Assembly (NCBI RefSeq): GCF_047303175.1
Contig: NZ_CP138945.1
Direction: 5' to 3' (one strand)
DNA: 64,000 bases
Source: Prochlorococcus_E sp000760215
Lineage (GTDB): Bacteria > Cyanobacteriota > Cyanobacteriia > PCC-6307 > Cyanobiaceae
Of this stretch, positions 62,460-64,000 are shown in pieces. The notes below the pieces were generated by a model that did no database searches, was not told the origin of the DNA, and worked only from the letters and a program-made list of their open reading frames with translations. Each line of letters opens with the position of its first letter. Positions within the stretch are counted from its first letter, which is position 1. A program made the position numbers and the translations under genes.

Positions 62460-63608
62460 ATGAAAACTAAAAACATAATTATTCCATCACTACTTAGTCT
62501 ACTTAGTATTGAAGCAATATCTGCCATCTCTCTTAATACAGGTATCATACAAGACCTATATTCAGAGCTAGGTGTAAACAAGCCAATACATATTTCTCAT
62601 CAAGGCCTGCATTGGAGAACAGAGAATAGTGAATGGGGGGCATGGCATAAAAACAATTTTGTAGATAGACATGTTAAAAGTTGCTTTGATGTTATATATA
62701 ATTCTAATAACATTGGTGCTCGTGATATAGAGAACTATGGGCCAAATTTCTCAAGTGATTCTATAATTGCTTTAGGTGATAGTTTCATAGAAGGTCATGG
62801 CCTTAACCACCAAGACACATTCACATCTAAATTACAAAAGTATTCCGGAAAAAAAGTATTTAACCTTGGGACTGGTTATCAAACTGGGCCTCTTCAATAT
62901 TATTTGATTTATAAATATAAAAGCTCTAACTTGCCTCATAAAACAATTGTAATGGGCTTTCTACCCTCAAATGACTTTACAGACAATGATTTTGAAAGTA
63001 TTTCCAATAGCGGGCAGGGGAAGCTGAATTTATTCAAAAAGAAGCCTAGATATAGGCCCTATTATGATGTTAATAACAAACTAGATTCATACCCTATTAT
63101 ATACCCAAAGGATGCAAAAAAAAGGTCTAATCTTGCAAGATCAGGTTTCCATAATTTTATAGCCTCGCAATCTATAAGACTCAATACTATTCGTCTATAT
63201 AAGAATCTAAAATTAACCAGTTATGTAAAACGACTAAATAATAAGCCTCGTTATATAGGGCATTCTATTGAGCAGCAAAATGCCGCTATCTTTTATATAA
63301 AAAAAACCTATAAACTTGCGAAAAGTAGAGGTGTAGAAAAATTTATTGTGCTCGGTATACCAGACTATTATGCATTCCAAAATAATTATAGAAATAAAGA
63401 ATCACGCCCTATCGCTAAGTGGGAAAGGGATTTGATTAACTTTTCTAAAAAGAATAAAGATTTTACTTTCATTGACGGCTTCAGAATACTAAAAGAAGAT
63501 AACAAAGAATATATTCATAAGGAATTCTTCTTATCATGCGATGGTCATTGGTCACCTCTTGGCGCTAAATTATCAGCAGAAATAATTTTAGAATCAATAA
63601 AAAACTAA
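62460..63608 (+). CDS. SGNH/GDSL hydrolase-like protein
   Basis: The 382-residue protein (start ATG 62460) has an N-terminal anchor helix. The SGNH motif IIALGDSFIEGHGL near 100 gives the nucleophile Ser. DxxH appears at the end (SCDGHWSPLGAK near 358). NDFTDND near 168 would supply the block III Asn. The family includes esterases and acetyltransferase-associated hydrolases of surface sugars. It starts 8 bp after the SxtK-like gene, so all five genes from 59103 look like one operon. Confidence 0.8.
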   Translation: MKTKNIIIPSLLSLLSIEAISAISLNTGIIQDLYSELGVNKPIHISHQGLHWRTENSEWGAWHKNNFVDRHVKSCFDVIYNSNNIGARDIENYGPNFSSDSIIALGDSFIEGHGLNHQDTFTSKLQKYSGKKVFNLGTGYQTGPLQYYLIYKYKSSNLPHKTIVMGFLPSNDFTDNDFESISNSGQGKLNLFKKKPRYRPYYDVNNKLDSYPIIYPKDAKKRSNLARSGFHNFIASQSIRLNTIRLYKNLKLTSYVKRLNNKPRYIGHSIEQQNAAIFYIKKTYKLAKSRGVEKFIVLGIPDYYAFQNNYRNKESRPIAKWERDLINFSKKNKDFTFIDGFRILKEDNKEYIHKEFFLSCDGHWSPLGAKLSAEIILESIKN

Positions 63609-63836
63609 TTCAAACTTTACATTAGATTTGGTTATCAACAGGGAAATAAGTAGATTAAAATGCATATATAGTACATCCATTTCTAAAAATATTTTCCTGT
63701 TAAAATATAGATATAGCTAGCCTAATTGGATCAAGTATGCATTCATAAATCAAAGAGTTCAAATAATACTTAATCTAAAAGAAAATTAGCTTCTGAGAGC
63801 AAGAATGAATATAATGATGTTTAATATGGATATATT

Positions 63837-64000
63837 ATGAATATCGCGTTGATTCCAGCAAGGGGAGGTTCCAAAGGCATTAAGAGGAAGAATTTGCAAT
63901 GTGTTGGAGGCATTCCTCTGCTTGAAAGGACTATAAAAGCTGCACAATCCTCAAAAAATATTGACAAGGTTTACGTATCATCTGACTGCAATGAAATCCT
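63837..64000 (+). CDS. CMP-nonulosonate cytidylyltransferase-like (NeuA family), partial
   Basis: The N-terminal 54 codons are visible: MNIALIPARGGSKGIKRKNL, then GIPLLERTIKAAQ and VYVSSDCNEI. ARGGSKGIKRKN is the nucleotide-binding motif of NeuA/PseF-type CMP-sialic/pseudaminic acid synthetases. These activate nonulosonates for surface glycans. The right edge cuts the gene, so the type (Neu, Pse or Leg) cannot be decided. Confidence 0.85.
   Translation, partial: MNIALIPARGGSKGIKRKNLQCVGGIPLLERTIKAAQSSKNIDKVYVSSDCNEI

Overview
The window is AT-rich and comes from an oceanic picocyanobacterium. A chlorophyll-binding Pcb antenna protein of the CP43/IsiA family, a Ycf46 ATPase, SLH-domain porins, a FutA/IdiA-type iron-binding protein and the compact style of the housekeeping genes all point to Prochlorococcus, most likely a low-light-adapted strain. 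The species was not confirmed by any search. No transposase, integrase, CRISPR array or rRNA was seen.

Layout. (1) 1-14509 is a surface-polysaccharide region. A tightly packed minus-strand operon (7733 down past 1) encodes a thiamine-dependent E1 alpha/beta pair, a PLP enzyme of the ColD type with His in place of the catalytic Lys, a 4,6-dehydratase, a heptose-kinase-like GHMP kinase, an ABC flippase-like exporter and a polytopic membrane protein. It is followed by a heptose bisphosphatase-like protein, a glycosyltransferase, a WecA-type initiating transferase, UDP-GlcA epimerase, UDP-Glc dehydrogenase and GalE. (2) 14623-32647 is core genome: tRNA-Arg, an HTH protein, rsmI, cysQ, and the run rpmH-rnpA-PH protein-yidC-ycf46-serS-rseP-rpsN-pnp. 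It continues with a DUF2808 protein, aroH, sppA, a DMT transporter and two glycosyltransferases. (3) 32992-43874 holds a Nif11-like small protein, pcb, a frameshifted trypsin-like protease, glyQ, a tandem pair of nearly identical porins, and an iron module (PKHD hydroxylase divergent from futA). (4) 43984-54661 starts at tRNA-Ser and is accessory. It has paralogous secreted proteins with an LPP20/FlgT-N-like domain, tiny overlapping ORFs, an HldD-like epimerase, rpmG, and an operon of two CsgG-like proteins, a secreted protein and a lipoprotein behind an HLR1-like site. (5) 54679-64000 is again glycan-related: methyltransferases, a 2OG oxygenase, a GT10 fucosyltransferase, a sterol-desaturase-like hydroxylase, a NodU carbamoyltransferase with SxtJ/SxtK-like partners, an SGNH protein and the start of a NeuA-type cytidylyltransferase.

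How the genes fit together. The two ends appear to build and decorate a lipopolysaccharide or capsule. The left operon is best read as making a nucleotide-activated deoxysugar that may receive a two-carbon branch from pyruvate. The right end would add fucose-like, carbamoyl, methyl, hydroxyl and nonulosonate-type groups. The strongest candidates for an undescribed system are the ColD-like plus E1 alpha/beta sugar operon (2451-7733) and the CsgG/LPP20-like envelope cluster (44768-54661). Both functions are inferred from motifs and context.
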